Of a DNA stretch of 64,000 nt, positions 22,611 through 35,046 are shown piece after piece. The first letter of the stretch is position 1; each line of letters begins with the position of its first letter. Source of the stretch: Dipteris shenzhenensis (Eukaryota > Polypodiophyta > Polypodiopsida > Gleicheniales). The notes under the pieces are model-generated. The model saw only the letters and a program-made list of their open reading frames with translations, did not search any database and was not told where the DNA came from. The position numbers were made by a program, and so were the translations under genes. The stretch lies in the NCBI GenBank assembly GCA_047967505.1, contig CM106539.1; one strand, given 5' to 3'.

Positions 22611-23462
22611 TCAAGCATTTGCCTCAAATCCTATGACATGGCCTGAACTATTGATAGTGAAAGTGCTACTACACTTGATGCAATAGAGCATTGAGAGAAC
22701 ATGGAGGACGCTCTTATTGTGATGGTCCAAGAAAGGTGCCTCCAATGATAGAATGGTATCTACATGCGAGCCCTGCAACTGGATAGCAACCTCATTGTCT
22801 CCATGAGACACTATCTTCCCTGTCAAGCTTGGAGTTTGGATAATTAGATGCACACAATCACAAGTGTAGCAACAATAAAGTCGGGGATGATCTCAGCTCA
22901 CATGAGTGCCCGTGCAAACTTCACAAGAGTACTCTGAGTTGAGGTTTGTGAAGTGAAGCACACCACGCACCTACAAAGTAAAATGAATAAGAACATTGTC
23001 AAAGGCTTCTTAAAGTGCATTTTTTCTAGGGAGCCATAAGTTTAGAAGTTACCATATGACCATATCCCAAATTCCCAACTTGAGTAATAATCACTTGTGT
23101 GAGATCTTCCTTCTTTGGTTTGTCGGGAATGTTTGCCAAAATTGTGAAGTTGAACACACACAAGGTGTTTCTTACAGACATGTAAGAAACCATTTCCAAA
23201 GTGTAAATGACAATGCCTTCTTCATTGTATTCTTGGACAAGGCACTCAAAGAGCCCCTTGCGCTCGTTCACGAATGTGAATTGCAGGGTTGAATATGTTA
23301 ATATGCATGTCAAACAAAGGAAAAAGTGTGTTTAAAAAAAGTTTTCAAAAGAAGTTGCTTACTGCTGCACGATCTTCGTTCCTTGGGCGTCTGCGATGAT
23401 GAGGATCCTCCATCCATATCAACCTTGATCACAACAAATGATAGAGTTCCCATTGCCATGTT
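22611..23462 (-). pseudogene. small multi-exon gene relic with Cys-pair motif, function unknown
   Basis: Read on the minus strand, an ATG near 23462 opens MAMGTLSFVVIKVDMDGG and ends at a GTAAGC donor. A second open segment (about 23290-23045) contains FTFVNERKGLFECLVQEYN and ends at a GTAACT-type donor. After a TTTGTAG acceptor comes a third segment with EYSCEVCTGTHVS, a stop, YCCYTCDCVHLI, and a tail ending at 22611. Paired CxxC motifs suggest metal binding. The in-frame stop and an imperfect first acceptor (GCAA) suggest loss of function. I do not recognise the family. Confidence 0.4.
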
Positions 23463-24300
23463 GACGTGCTTTTAGGGATTTGCAATTTTTGGTCACATAA
23501 GGCGCGTACTTTGAAAGCTAGTACCCTCAAATGGTTCACTTTTCAGGACACTTATTGTGGCATTAACGTGAATAGAATATTGACAAGTACCTCCTTTGCC
23601 AATGTTTCTCTTCAAGACAGCAGGCCCTTATATCCTATAGAAGGAATCTATTAGGTTTAAATAAAACCCCCTTAAATAAGAATTTAATTCTTCCTGAAGG
23701 TCTAATCACAAAATGCCACATGGATGTCTCCAAAAATTCCAAAATAAATTCATTTTACCTTTCCAAGGTGATGAATCGTGCCTATACTGTTTTCCAAAGG
23801 GCAAGCCAATAAATCACCAAAGTTCTTTACTCCAAATAACATTTGCATTAATAAACCCATAGGAAAGAGTAGTGGCCCTAAAGAGCTAGAAGAATGCTTG
23901 GTGTCCCCTAGAAGGTGTCCCCTAGAATAGTGTTTGCACAAATAAGAGAGCTTAGTTTTGATGGTCAACTTGGAATGAAATGGTGCGTTACAAATGTTTT
24001 AGCTGACTCTTGCCATGATTTCTAAACGAAGAAGCGAGTATGATAATTGGCATAAAGAAAAAAATGGAGTATAAGTCAACGTACTTGGCAAAGTTAAACC
24101 TTTGATGCTAACAAATGCAATGCATACTCTCTTGTCCACGCCCTTTTATCAAAGCGAGAACATCACCATAAATAATGAATGGTACAATCATGTTTAGATT
24201 CTTAATACAACACAACACTATGGATCAAACTATCTAGAGATGAAGGAGGTATAGTTGACACAAACACATTGATACATTATCTTATGAATGCCGAACAAGT
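23463..24300. other. spacer without recognised genes
   Basis: Only short frames without motifs. The gypsy element to the right is cut off at its RNase H domain near 24300. Confidence 0.4.
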
Positions 24301-24303
24301 GAT

Positions 24304-26918
24304 AGACTATGAAACAAAAGTTTTGTATGTAGCACCGTGTGAGAACCGGCTCTCATATGCTATTGGATGTCCATTCTGCGTAAGCACGGCTCCAATTCCA
24401 TATCCACTAGCATCAGTTATGACTACAAAGAATGGTCTAGAGAAATCAGGTAGTTGTAACATAGGAGCTTGTGTGAGAGCTTCTTTCAAAGCTGTAAAAG
24501 ATTTATCTTGATGCTCGGTCCATAAGAAATGCTTAGGTTTTCTAAGAAGGTCCGTCAATGGATGTGCAATGTATGCAAAATTCTTGACAAACTTTCTATA
24601 AAAGCTACATAATCCCAAGAATGATCTTAATTCGTGTATATCTCGAGGTTTTAGGCCATGTGACTATGCACTCAATCTTCTTTGGATCTACTTGAATCCC
24701 ATCGGCGGATACAATGTGACCCAAATACTCTATCTGATCTTGAAAGAAACTACTCTTTTCAGGATTTATGTACAATTGATTTTCTTTCAAGAGTGAAAAG
24801 ACTATCTTCAGACGTTCCTTATGCTCCTCAACATCTTTGCTAAACACCAGAATATCATCGAAAAATCCTACCACACAATCTTGGTGTTTAAGAAACATTC
24901 GGTTTATCATTCTACTAAAAGTAACTGGAGCATTAGTTAGCCCAAAAAGCATAACTAGGAAGTCATAATGTCCCATTTGAGTTCTAAAGTTAGTCTTGTA
25001 TATATCCTCTTCTACCATACGAACTTGATGATAGACGGATTTGAGATCTATCTTATTGAAGACCTTGGCCCCTTTCAATTTGTCCAAAAGATCATCAATC
25101 CTAGGGATTGGATATTTGTTCGTCACTGTGATTTTGTTTAGTGCCTGATAGTCTATGCACATTCGATAGGTTCCATTTTTCTTTTTGACTAATAAGACAG
25201 GTCCTCCATAAGGAGAACTGCTGGGTCTTATCAATTCTCTCTCTATCAGTTCCTCCACTTGCTTTTGAATTTCCTTTTGCTCTAGCTGGTTGGAGCTTTG
25301 CAAGGTGGAGTATTGCCCGATAGGATTTCTATTCTATGATCTTCAGGTCGAGAACATGGTAGTTCAAGCGGTAAATCCTCTAAGAAACAATCAAAATTTT
25401 GAGAAAGAAACTTTTGGTATGTAGGCTTAGTGTTTGGCTGAGTAGCTGTTACTGTATTCACCAAAATCGGATATGTTTTCTCACGTTTTCTAATTGCTCT
25501 TTTGGCTTGTGTGGTTGAGTAAAGGACTGATCTCAGGTTTCATTGAGCTTTTCAAACATATTTCTTGTCAGTCCTTCTTAATCCACATTTGATGTGAATT
25601 GTAATCTATCTTAGGATTATTTTGATGCCTCCATGAAATTCCTAAGATGAAGTCTACTCCCTGTAGGGGTGCCACTAGAAAGTCTCGTGTATCCTTGTAG
25701 GGTTTGATTGAGATTTCAAGATTCTTGACTTCTCTAGAGCAATTGTACTTTGTTTTGGTAAAAGCAGCTTTGACCTTATAGTTAGATGGGAAAGATTGTA
25801 GGTTTATCTTTGCTAAGGCTCTTTTTGAAATGAGATCATGTGTACTACCATCGTCATGCTGAATAACAACCTCTTTGCCATTAATGAAACCTTTCATTTT
25901 TAGAAGAGCATAACAATTATACTTACCTCCCTCTTGCTTGGTTGCTTCGTTGTCAATCATGTGCACTTTTGCCATCAGGGTCTTCTTTCTTTCGGGACAC
26001 TCAGTGGCTATGTGTCCCACCTTGTTGCACTTGAAACACCTTATTTGTTTCTTTGGAAAATTTCCAACGTTCGACTTCGAAGAAGAATTTTTGTGGAACA
26101 AAACCATTTTTAGATTTAAAGAAGGGCTTTTTATCAAATCTCTTTTTCTTATGGAAGGGTACATGCCGTTCTAAATCTTTCCCTTCTTTTGGGATCCCAT
26201 TCTTTCTCTCACAATTCATTGCAAGAGAAATCGTAGAGTTCAGTGAGCAAGGATAAAACATGTTAATCTCAGCCCTTAACTTAGATTTTAGACCTGCCAC
26301 ATACTTCTTGCATTGATCTCGCTCATTAACTTTCTCCAAGGATTGTAATTGGATCAACGTTTGCAAAAATCTATCAGTATATGTGGAGATCGTTTCCTTA
26401 TTGAATTGCCTGAAAGTATCCCACTGTTGTCTAGCTTTTGCTTTGAAATTTGAGGGAAGAAAATCTCTCTTGATGAGCTTTTGAAAAGACTTTCAAGATT
26501 TTGGTCGCCTTTTACTGTGCTTAGTGATGTTCCAGCAAAGTGTAGCACTCTCTACTAAATGATTTGCAACACATTTAATCTTATCTTTTTCAGAGAATTT
26601 CTTTCCTGAAAAATAATCATCTAGCTGACTGACAGTGCGTGCTTCTTTCTTTCCATCAAAATTTTGAAATGAGAAAGCTTTCTACTTATCTTACTCTCCT
26701 TCCTCGAATTATGTGCTCTTAGTGTGGCTTTGACTATCCTGATAATAGGATCATCATCAGAATCATCGTTGAATGACTCATCATCAGATGAATCCCTCTT
26801 CCTTTTCTTACCATTGATTTTCTTTTCCAATCTCTCCCTATGCTCACGTTCATCGGCCAACTGTGCCTAAAGTGCATCTAACTGCTCTTGGAGCATGGGT
26901 GGTTGTGGTTGATGTGCC
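24304..26918 (-). pseudogene. Ty3/gypsy gag-pol, truncated within RNase H
   Basis: On the minus strand gag starts at the ATG near 26918 (MAHQPQPPML) with an acidic Ser/Asp-rich stretch. A zinc knuckle CFKCNKVGHIATEC follows near 26020. A protease-like region has DDGSTHDLIS in place of the usual DSGAT box and ends FILGISW. The pre-RT block (25464-25282) has LPLELPCSRPEDHRIEIL. Reverse transcriptase (25303-24605) shows YRMCIDYQALNK, YDFLVMLFGLTNAP and FFDDIL, the last in place of YxDD. RNase H begins with DASGYGIGAVLTQ and breaks off near 24304; integrase is missing. Frameshifts near 24610, 25300 and 25500 and several in gag show the element is dead. Confidence 0.88.
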
Positions 26919-28885
26919 ATGATAATGCGATAGATACAAATAAAGCAGAGCAGAGGGAAATAAAGATAATAAGTGTATAAGAATTAAATGGATGAGAGAA
27001 AAATGTGATTCAAGTGTATGGTAAGAAAAAGATGGTGGAAGATACTAAGTGTATGAAATATAAAGCAAAGAAATCACTTATCTCACTCTTTGATTGGAAG
27101 TGTGGGAGATATGTGACCGATGATGTCGCTCGTAGTCGTCTTTGCGCTCGACTGATCTCCAATTAATTGCTCAGTGATTTGTGGTTCCAATCGCATTCTT
27201 GATTCGAGCTTCTCAGATTTTGCTTTGCCCTTTTTTTTTTTTTGGGAACTTTAGGTCCTTTACCCTTGTTCCATCTATATGGTCCAAGGAAAACTTTGAC
27301 TTGTAGATGCTAAAGTCTACAGGAACGACATGGCCAATTCCGAGGGAAAAAGGGACATACTGGAGATACACTGTCTGAGAGGCCGGTCAGCTACTCCTGG
27401 TTCGGTCAATGGCCTGAAGGTTGTACAGCATGGGCATGCAGGGATGTAGCAGAAAGGTGCGCTCCGTGCGAGTCAGAATCGGCTGCCAATGAACTCCAAT
27501 GAGGGCTATCAAAGTAATGGAGGCTTTGACAGCGTTAGAGGCAACGCGTCTGCATTGTGTGCAGATAGAGATTTCCTTGATGAGCCAATTGCCTATTTTT
27601 GTAGATCTACACTCTACAGACATGCCCGCAAACAAAGAAGAGACTCCCGAGTCCCAAAGTTTCCAAAGGCGACTGCTGTGTAGGTCATGGAGGGCTAGAG
27701 ACGATGGGTGATGTGACTTGGTCTCCCGGCCACGGATGGTGGTTGTGCAGAGGTTTAGACTCTGCACCATGCTGGCGAGTGGCACGCTAGTTGAGGCACG
27801 TTTCTCCACTCGCGGCGGCTGCTCTATAAGGCTAGGCCTAGTAGAATGCACGATCGCCAAGGCACAACATCGATCCCAACATAACCGTGCTCAAAGCACA
27901 ATAATCAAGCACGACACCAATAATACTAGCGACATCAGTATTAACATGGAATCACCCACAATACCAACCATCTAGCATGGCAAAACACAAGCTAGCCAGG
28001 CGTCCCCAACTAACCACACAAAGTATCCACTAGGATCCCTGCCACGTCCGATGCGCTCCTATGGAGCACTTTTCCATAGTCACAGTTGACTAAAATAATA
28101 ATGTCCAAAGCAAGATATATCAGAAATATAATTTGTTAACGGTGCTGATGGAGTGATCATATATGAGCACATATAACCAAAAAAGAGATTGTTTGGGTGA
28201 AAAACCCATGAGAAGATATCGGGCTACAAACAAGACAAAGAAACATGAATGCATACTGCGCCCACATACATCCATAATGAACCCTTGTCTTCCATATTGG
28301 AAAGGTAGTTCAAATAGGACCTTCAAAAACACTCATCTTGACAAGAGAGCAATTCCCTGTACAACCTACTACTGCAAGAATCAAACATTGAGTAGGACTA
28401 AGCATGAATTATTGGCTCTCTCTACCAAAGGAGTGTGTGTGCATGGGCTTACATACACAGCGCTTTCACGTGTCGGGAATATCGATAACCTACACTTGAT
28501 AGAACCCTTGCACAATGACAACTTCCATGTTGAAATGTAAAGAATGAACACAATATCAAAATGCATCACAATAAGAGAAGCAAAAAATTATTCCCCAAAC
28601 ATGTAACATCAATATCCATTCATTCAACACAAGATCCTTCACAAAGTACAACATGGACATAAGAGCAACAATTTAATAACATCAGATGTTGCAAGAAACA
28701 CTAACCAAGAACTTCGATACCTTTATGCCTACAAAATCCATCTCTCTCTTAAACATCTCATTCTCTCGATCTTGCATTTTGATAAGCAAACTAATAACAC
28801 TTCATTCCTATTACAACCACACTGTTAAAGGTATAGAAATAACAGAAGCACGTATTATTAAGTCTGGATGTGAGTACCTGGTCAT
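26919..28885. other. upstream of the gypsy gag; no assigned gene
   Basis: It should contain the leader and perhaps the 5' LTR of the gypsy element, but no primer binding site or LTR boundary was found. A T14 run lies near 27230. The stretch 27360-27860 is GC-richer than its surroundings and open for 157 codons on the minus strand, without a recognised motif. Confidence 0.4.
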
Positions 28886-28887
28886 AA

Positions 28888-29064
28888 ACATTTACAAGCC
28901 ACCACAAGTTTGATGTAGTTAAGCCCTTTTGCCGCCTCATGTAGTTTAAGTTTTCTGGCCTACCCTTGCTAGGAGGTTGCAATCTCCACCTATACTTGTC
29001 TTTTCTTTTAATAAAAAGTCTTTTTTTCCTGCCCAAAAAAAAAAAAACATTTACAAGCCACCAC
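28888..29064 (+). mobile_element. short poly(A) retroposon with 18-bp target-site duplication
   Basis: ACATTTACAAGCCACCAC occurs exactly at 28888-28905 and again at 29047-29064. Between them are 141 bp that end in AATAAAAAGT, CTGCCC and a run of about 13 A. Exact flanking duplications plus a terminal poly(A) are the marks of LINE-type target-primed insertion. The body has no coding capacity and fits a strongly 5'-truncated LINE or a SINE. The perfect duplication suggests a fairly recent insertion. Confidence 0.85.
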
Positions 29065-29479
29065 CAATCAACACTAAAATGTTCTTTAAGCTCTTGGAAC
29101 AAGTGCTTTTGAAAGCACAACATCCTTGTTGGTGACTTCAATATTGACATGGTGAAAGACAATTCTTCAATGTATAATGGATAGATGTAAATGTCGTTTG
29201 CATATCAACAAGCCCACAATCATTCAAGGAAAAGAGCTCAACCCTGTGTGGAGCAACATTCCACCCCACCTCACAACATCATAGGATGTCCTACACATAA
29301 TGGTCCGACAATGCCCTTGGGTACATGTAAGCGTAGAGAACAACATAAGATGAACTTCATGCCACAAAGCTTGAATACAATGTGTATGCAAGGGCCATTG
29401 TGGGATATTGACAAGTTGTCTCTTGAAAAAGTCAAACAGGCATCGTCACAAGCTTTGTTCAATTAGCTCCCAAGCTTTG

Positions 29480-29596
29480 CTCAATTTGCTCAACCCAGAG
29501 TGTTGCTTCTCAATCCATCCTTGCTTCCTCAATCGGATCTCTACAATCGCCTCCCTTTCCTCGATCGATCGATCCATTCTTTCTTCGATTTCATCC
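29480..29596 (+). promoter_or_regulatory. pyrimidine-rich 5' leader of the START-like gene
   Basis: The stretch before the ATG is C/T-rich and holds a TCGATCGATCGATC run at 29561-29574. It has the look of a plant 5' leader. No clear TATA box was found at the expected distance. Confidence 0.35.
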
Positions 29597-30967
29597 ATGG
29601 ACGACTTTTTCTCGTCCCCGCCTACCGCCCTCCACTGGATACACTCTCGTCTTCGCAGATCATTACAGGTTCGGCATCCTCATCATCTAGCAACAGAAAC
29701 TTGAACTTCAAATGGTTGAATTCGAGCTTTCCTGAGATATCTTCTTACGATGCATCCTCTACATGTTTTCCAGGAGGCCCACGTTTCCGTCAATAACCTA
29801 GGATTGAAGTTTCAACGAATGCTGAATCAGGAGCGCAGGCTTGCTTCAGCGCCACAGCTCGAGGCGGTTGCTGCAGCTCCGATCTCAGTGGAGCAGAATC
29901 TGCAGAGGCAACTGGCAGAGTGGAACAAGAATAGCGATTGGACCGACCCACCTCCAATTCTGAAGGCATGTGTTGTTGGTGATGGAAGCTACAACGATGG
30001 ACGTATCATCTGTGTCTGTACGCATTTGAAGCAATAGAAACGCAAGTTTTTTTTGCAGCCCTAGTGTGATAGTTCCAACACGTAGCAGGTTTCGGCTCCC
30101 AAAGGTACTCTATGTCATCTCGACTCAAGCTTCCAGCTAGGGGCACCACCGGATGCAGTGTTCAACATTCTTATTAACCCGGATAACCACCGTGTTTTCA
30201 AGAGTGTCAAGGTAACGAGTTCCACATGATCCCTTGTTCGTCCATTGAACCTTGGGAACAGCGTTGGTCCGACTGACTGACACGGCTCAGAGTGTGGTGT
30301 AGGAAGTCACATACAGAAAGGTTATTGAGGATGAAGGGCATCGCCAACTTGTGGAGGTGGAGCAATCGGCCACATGGAGATTCCTCTGTTTCTCAGGGAC
30401 ACTCTCAATCCGCGTTTTTGTTGATCAAAATAGGCGAACTCATTCGGTAAGAAATAGAAAGGGATTGAATCGAGAACACAATATCCTGGAATGAAATCGA
30501 CCAGGAGGCTGACAATGTGTTCTTGTATTCATTTTCAGGTAAGATTTTCTCTGGCAAGAGAAGGGTTCATGAAGAAGTTTGAAGGCAGCATGGATATCAA
30601 ACCTGTTTATGCTGATTCTCCCCACTGTGATCGCTTGGCCTCCCCTGAGAAGGATCCTGCATGTTCTTCAAGCAGAGTAGCTTCAGAGGTACACCTTCAG
30701 CAGATTCTGCAACCTATACTGGTTCCTCCACCCCCTATTTCTTGGTACATTCGGGGTATTTCCGCTAGGCAAACTGAGGTCTTGATTGAAGATCTGCAAG
30801 CAGAAGCAAAAAGGCTTAGGGAGGGCAAAGGGGAAGTGGAAAGTGCCCAACAAAAACAGGAGCAGCAGAGCAATATTGAAGCAAGCCAAGGGGATCAGTC
30901 TGCAAAGTCCAGAAAGAGGAGGAGGAGTAACGCTTGGCGTTCAAAAAAGATGGGCCAAGTTTCTTAA
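29597..30967 (+). CDS. START-like (polyketide cyclase superfamily) protein, DUF220-type, five exons
   Basis: Joining 29597-29668, 29774-29965, 30089-30211, 30303-30446 and 30539-30967 gives one 319-codon frame with all introns in phase 0. The ATG begins [10 protein letters not shown]. Conserved stretches are [80 protein letters not shown] ([13 protein letters not shown]) and [14 protein letters not shown]. From memory these resemble the Arabidopsis DUF220/OBP32pep-like proteins, START-fold proteins thought to bind a hydrophobic ligand; the ligand is unknown. The C-terminus is coiled-coil-like and ends in a basic patch ([15 protein letters not shown]) that could be a nuclear signal. Introns 1, 3 and 4 are GT-AG. 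Intron 2 (29966-30088) begins GC and ends AG. No stop or frameshift is seen. This is the best candidate for a working host gene here. Confidence 0.85.
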
Positions 30968-30976
30968 TAAACCAAG

Positions 30977-31960
30977 GTACTAACTAGTGTTTCTAATCTT
31001 CTTTAGCTACTTGGTAAGTCCCTCGACCCTTGTCCTTAGGATGCTTTCCTTGCACGAGGCAGCAGCAATACCCTTGGGAAAAAGAAAAAGGAGTTGTTTG
31101 TTGTGTGTTTTGGTGGGGAGGAGGTTCTATCGTCTTCTAATAACTAAAACCAATCTTCTTAGATTGCATTTCGGAAAACATGTACAAGTTGTTGGCTATG
31201 AGAAGGTGTAGTTCAAATTGAACTAAAACTATTGTTGCAAGATGAGGAGGCTTTTGAATTGGATCATTATATAATATTTATTTCATTAATTTTGGACTCA
31301 TATGTCTACTCTTGGACTATTCTTTAAAATCATTCTCAAATGAAAAGTTTACTTCATGAAAATGTCATTCGAGAATCAAAAGTTTACTTTCTGGCATACA
31401 ATGTTACACTAATAATGCAAAAACTACTATTAAATCTTAAATTTGTATTTTATAAGAATCGTATTCGAAAATTAAAAAATTTAAGTTATTAGTTTAAATC
31501 CATGAAAAACCATGCTATTGAGGATTCACAAATTTTAAAAAATGTATACATAAGAGCCTTGCAAGACTCTTTTTACTTTTAATGTTGAAAACTATAACAA
31601 TCTTGAATATTCAAGAAATTAAAAGGTTTACATAGACATGAGACATGATGAAAGTCTCTTTTTGTACTCCAAAAAATAGCAATAGCTATGCTTGCAATTT
31701 TACATTATCATAAGTTTTACAATAAATATTGCTCTGGATGAGTCTTTGTACAAAGGATCTGTTGTAGTCTTTTTAATAATTTATTTTTTTCTTTACAGTG
31801 AGTTTAGTACAAATGGGTAATCCAAACATTTGCTTGTTTGAATGCCATTTTCTATCATCACAGAAATGAGTCACTATCATCTTGACTCTTTCTCGATATT
31901 TGAATGATGTTATCATGAACATTTTTCATTTGCGCTCTCCTTCTACTTCCTTTTGGGCGA
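30977..31960. other. 3' flank of the START-like gene, AT-rich, no gene seen
   Basis: AATAAA overlaps the stop codon at 30966-30971. GTACTA at about 30977 and CTTCTTTAG near 31006 could be a tiny 3'-UTR intron. The rest is AT-rich without motifs. Confidence 0.35.
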
Positions 31961-31966
31961 GCATCT

Positions 31967-34900
31967 TTATGAACTCTGTAATGTGTAAAATAATTGTTGC
32001 GGTAATTTTATTTTGTCTTCTATATCATACCCCATGTGCTTCTTTGTTTTCTTTGACCTTGATTTCCAAGATACTATGACTGTCTCTGTTAAAAGTCTTG
32101 AAATTGCATCATGGTTTGGGACCCATTCCTTTTTCAGACAACTACTATACAATGTATTGTTATCATGGTTCTTCTTCGTACCCCTTGGCTCATACCATAC
32201 CGCTGTAAATGTTGTAGCTCTCCCTCGGTCATCCATGTTCACGTCAACTACTTTCGCAACCCAAAACTTCACGTTCTCATGTTCATCATCCGATGGTCCA
32301 ATTGCAACAAAACAATGGACGTCTATGTCTATTTGTGTCATAAACTCTCTTCTTGGGTCCACAATATGGATGTGGGAGCAGCGATTCAAACTCATCAAAG
32401 AGACCACATGCTGGGCATAAGTCGTTACCAACATTTGGCCAAAATAAAGGCAGTTCTGTCTTAATATCATCTTCTCGCATTTTTGCAAGGTCCTTTATCA
32501 ATTGGTAGGTCTTGCTAATTACAACAGTAGTGTGTTCTTTCTAAGAGGGCTTTTAATCAGGAAATCTCCGGAGCATTTCCTCTTTGTATGTAATACAAGC
32601 TTTTAAGCCTTGTATTTCACCTTTGGATTTCTCACTGAATTCTTTTATAGGAGCCTATGTTGGATGCATTTCTTTGCTCGGGATTGAAGTTAAGAGAGAG
32701 TAAGGTTCTTCAGGTTCCCATTTTGTATCAAGAGAATAGTATTGTTACTGCATCACTGGTTTTTCATCCTTTAAGGAAAAGCAAAAATAGTGTGGAGCAT
32801 TGTTCCTTCCTTAACGGCCACGTGTGTACCCAACCAACCAAAACCCAACTTCAATCTCATTGAAATTTTATGAGTGATTAGCATTGAGCAAAATGCAAAG
32901 AAAAGTACATTCTTATTCTCTCGTCCATAATTGCCTGCTTGAACTCTTAAAGTTGCTGGTAGGTAACCTTTTTCAGTATATGCATTGTGAATTGCTTTCA
33001 TAACGGATGTTACAACTTGATTGCTATCATGTAGATGCAAGGAATCAATCCACATATCTGCAAAAAACTTAAATCCATGCACTAACACTCCACATAGATG
33101 TGTCTTTAAAAAGTATTTTCCTTGCAGCTTAGGTGGAGTGTTAACGATCGAGGTAATGTTGTTGTATTTTGATTCATACCATCTACAATAACGCACATGT
33201 ACTCATTTGGGTGAGAAATAGCTTGCTCCTTCCAAAATGCATATTTTATTCTAGAATGTCAAGCAAGTCCATGATGAAATTCTCTCTTTTTTTTGTAAGC
33301 TTCTTTTTGTTCTAGAGATGTTGCACTCTCAAGTGCTCGCTTTAGATCATCATAGTCGTTGCACTTTGACATTTTTTGCCTCTTTGGGATTTTAACATAT
33401 CCAAAGCTTTTTTTCCAAAGAGTATACAAAGTATGAAAAGATGCCGATGCATGCCCTCTTTGCCTCTGTGTTTCTCCAATAGAGTTAAATACTTCTTTTT
33501 TAGTCAAACCTATTGGAAGACGCATTTTTGATAGATGGGGTTGCGGTAAAGCATTTTCATAAATGTAATCTTTCAAAACTACTGTTGCCGCAACTATTGA
33601 GGCTCTTGTTTTGGGCCTTCCTGTGTTTCCATGAATGTTAAATTTAACTCCATACTTTGCTTTATTAGCCAAATTCCAATATGTGCCATGTGATGATCCT
33701 GTAATAATGCAATAATATGCATTATTGCACACACTTTTTTCATTTATAAGAGGCCTTATCTGTTGTCCTGAACTTCGCCTTCTCTTATCATTTACAAGAA
33801 AGCAAGACAGTCTCATGAGTAGGTATTCATTTCTTCTGCTCTCTTTCCTTTGCCAGACATGTTCTCTATAGCCCTTGATGTCATGTAAGTTAGTGGATCG
33901 CATACATCTACGATTACAGCATGTAGATCGCATTGCTTTTAGCATAACATCTTCATTCATTACTTTTATTCTCTTTGATTTCTTTTCTAATCTTCTTGGA
34001 CTCGCTGTCGTTTCATGCATCTATATGTCCATTTTTGTACATTCTTATTTGGATTTGTATAATTCTCCTTGTAAGATTTATTTATCACGTTGTTTTCATG
34101 GAATGTTGCATCCTTGATCTTTTCACTTTGATAGTCAAATACTAAATAGTCCTTTGTTGATGTCATACTTGCTTTTGATACATTCGTCAAACCATTTGTA
34201 ACATTAACTGTTTCACAATCAAAGTCAAATACCGAATAGTCCTTTGTTGATCTCATCCCTACTTTTGATACAATCATAGAACCACTTGTCACAGTGGCAT
34301 TAGAGTGTCTAGAATGATCTTCAAACTCATCTATTTCTGAGAGAACATCACTCATTGATGCACTTTCTATGGATTTCATAACTCCATCGTCAGTGGGCGA
34401 TAGAGTGTCCAAAATGATCTTCAAACTCATCTATTCCCAAGAGTGCATCACTCATTGATGCACTTTCTATGGATTTCATAACTCCATAGTCTTGAAACTC
34501 CTCTACTCCAGAGAGAACATCACTCATTATATGCACGTGCATGATTTTCATAATTGCGTAGTTACTTGGTTTGACTCTAAGAATTTTATCACAGTATCCA
34601 TGAAGCCATCCATGCTTGAAAAGATATCATTTTTGACATCTTTGCCTAAGTTCTCAATGTGCATGAACTCATCCACCCCAGATAAGGAATCACTTGTGAA
34701 ATCTTTTTCTTTCTCGATACCAATGAACTCATCGACTCCTAATAAGACATCAGTGCTATAGTTGAGTGCATTGGAATCATCTATCTCTGAAGGAATAGAG
34801 CTTGGTACATTGGCATATTGTTTCAATTCTTTGATGTTGTAGTATACATTATGTTTATCATTAAAAACCACATGCTGAGTCTTTCCAATCTTTAAAAATT

Positions 34901-35000
34901 GCATGCTCCATCTCAAATCCTTACCTACTTGATAATAGGGACCATCCAATGAGATTGAGTTATCATCCATACCAACATCAGTAACTTTTTGAATTCTCAT
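31967..35000 (-). pseudogene. DUF7869-like (DDE-like) transposase gene, decayed, copy 1
   Basis: On the minus strand several long open segments follow one another. An acidic N-terminal part (35000-34548 and 34430-33987) has repeated VDEF units. A basic, cysteine-containing part follows (34020-33259; CCNRRCMRSTNLHDIKGYRE). The core (33196-32771) contains MWIDSLHLHDSNQ and AGNYGRENKN. A C-terminal segment (32488-31967) has WVAKVVDVNMDDRG and TVIVSWKSRSKK. The ENKN block with a GF...G...H region recalls a widespread group of predicted eukaryotic proteins annotated DUF7869 and believed to be transposases; this link is from memory. The GHTH motif is shifted out of frame here. Breaks between segments show decay, although some could be introns. 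Confidence 0.6.
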
Positions 35001-35046
35001 CTGCGCAAATCTCTAGTGTTCCACTTGTTCAAATCCCAAGACTTAT

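Noticed and set aside
27387-27860. 157-codon minus-strand frame in a GC-richer stretch
   Set aside because: No family motif, no flanking exons and no element boundary support it, so it is not called as a gene.
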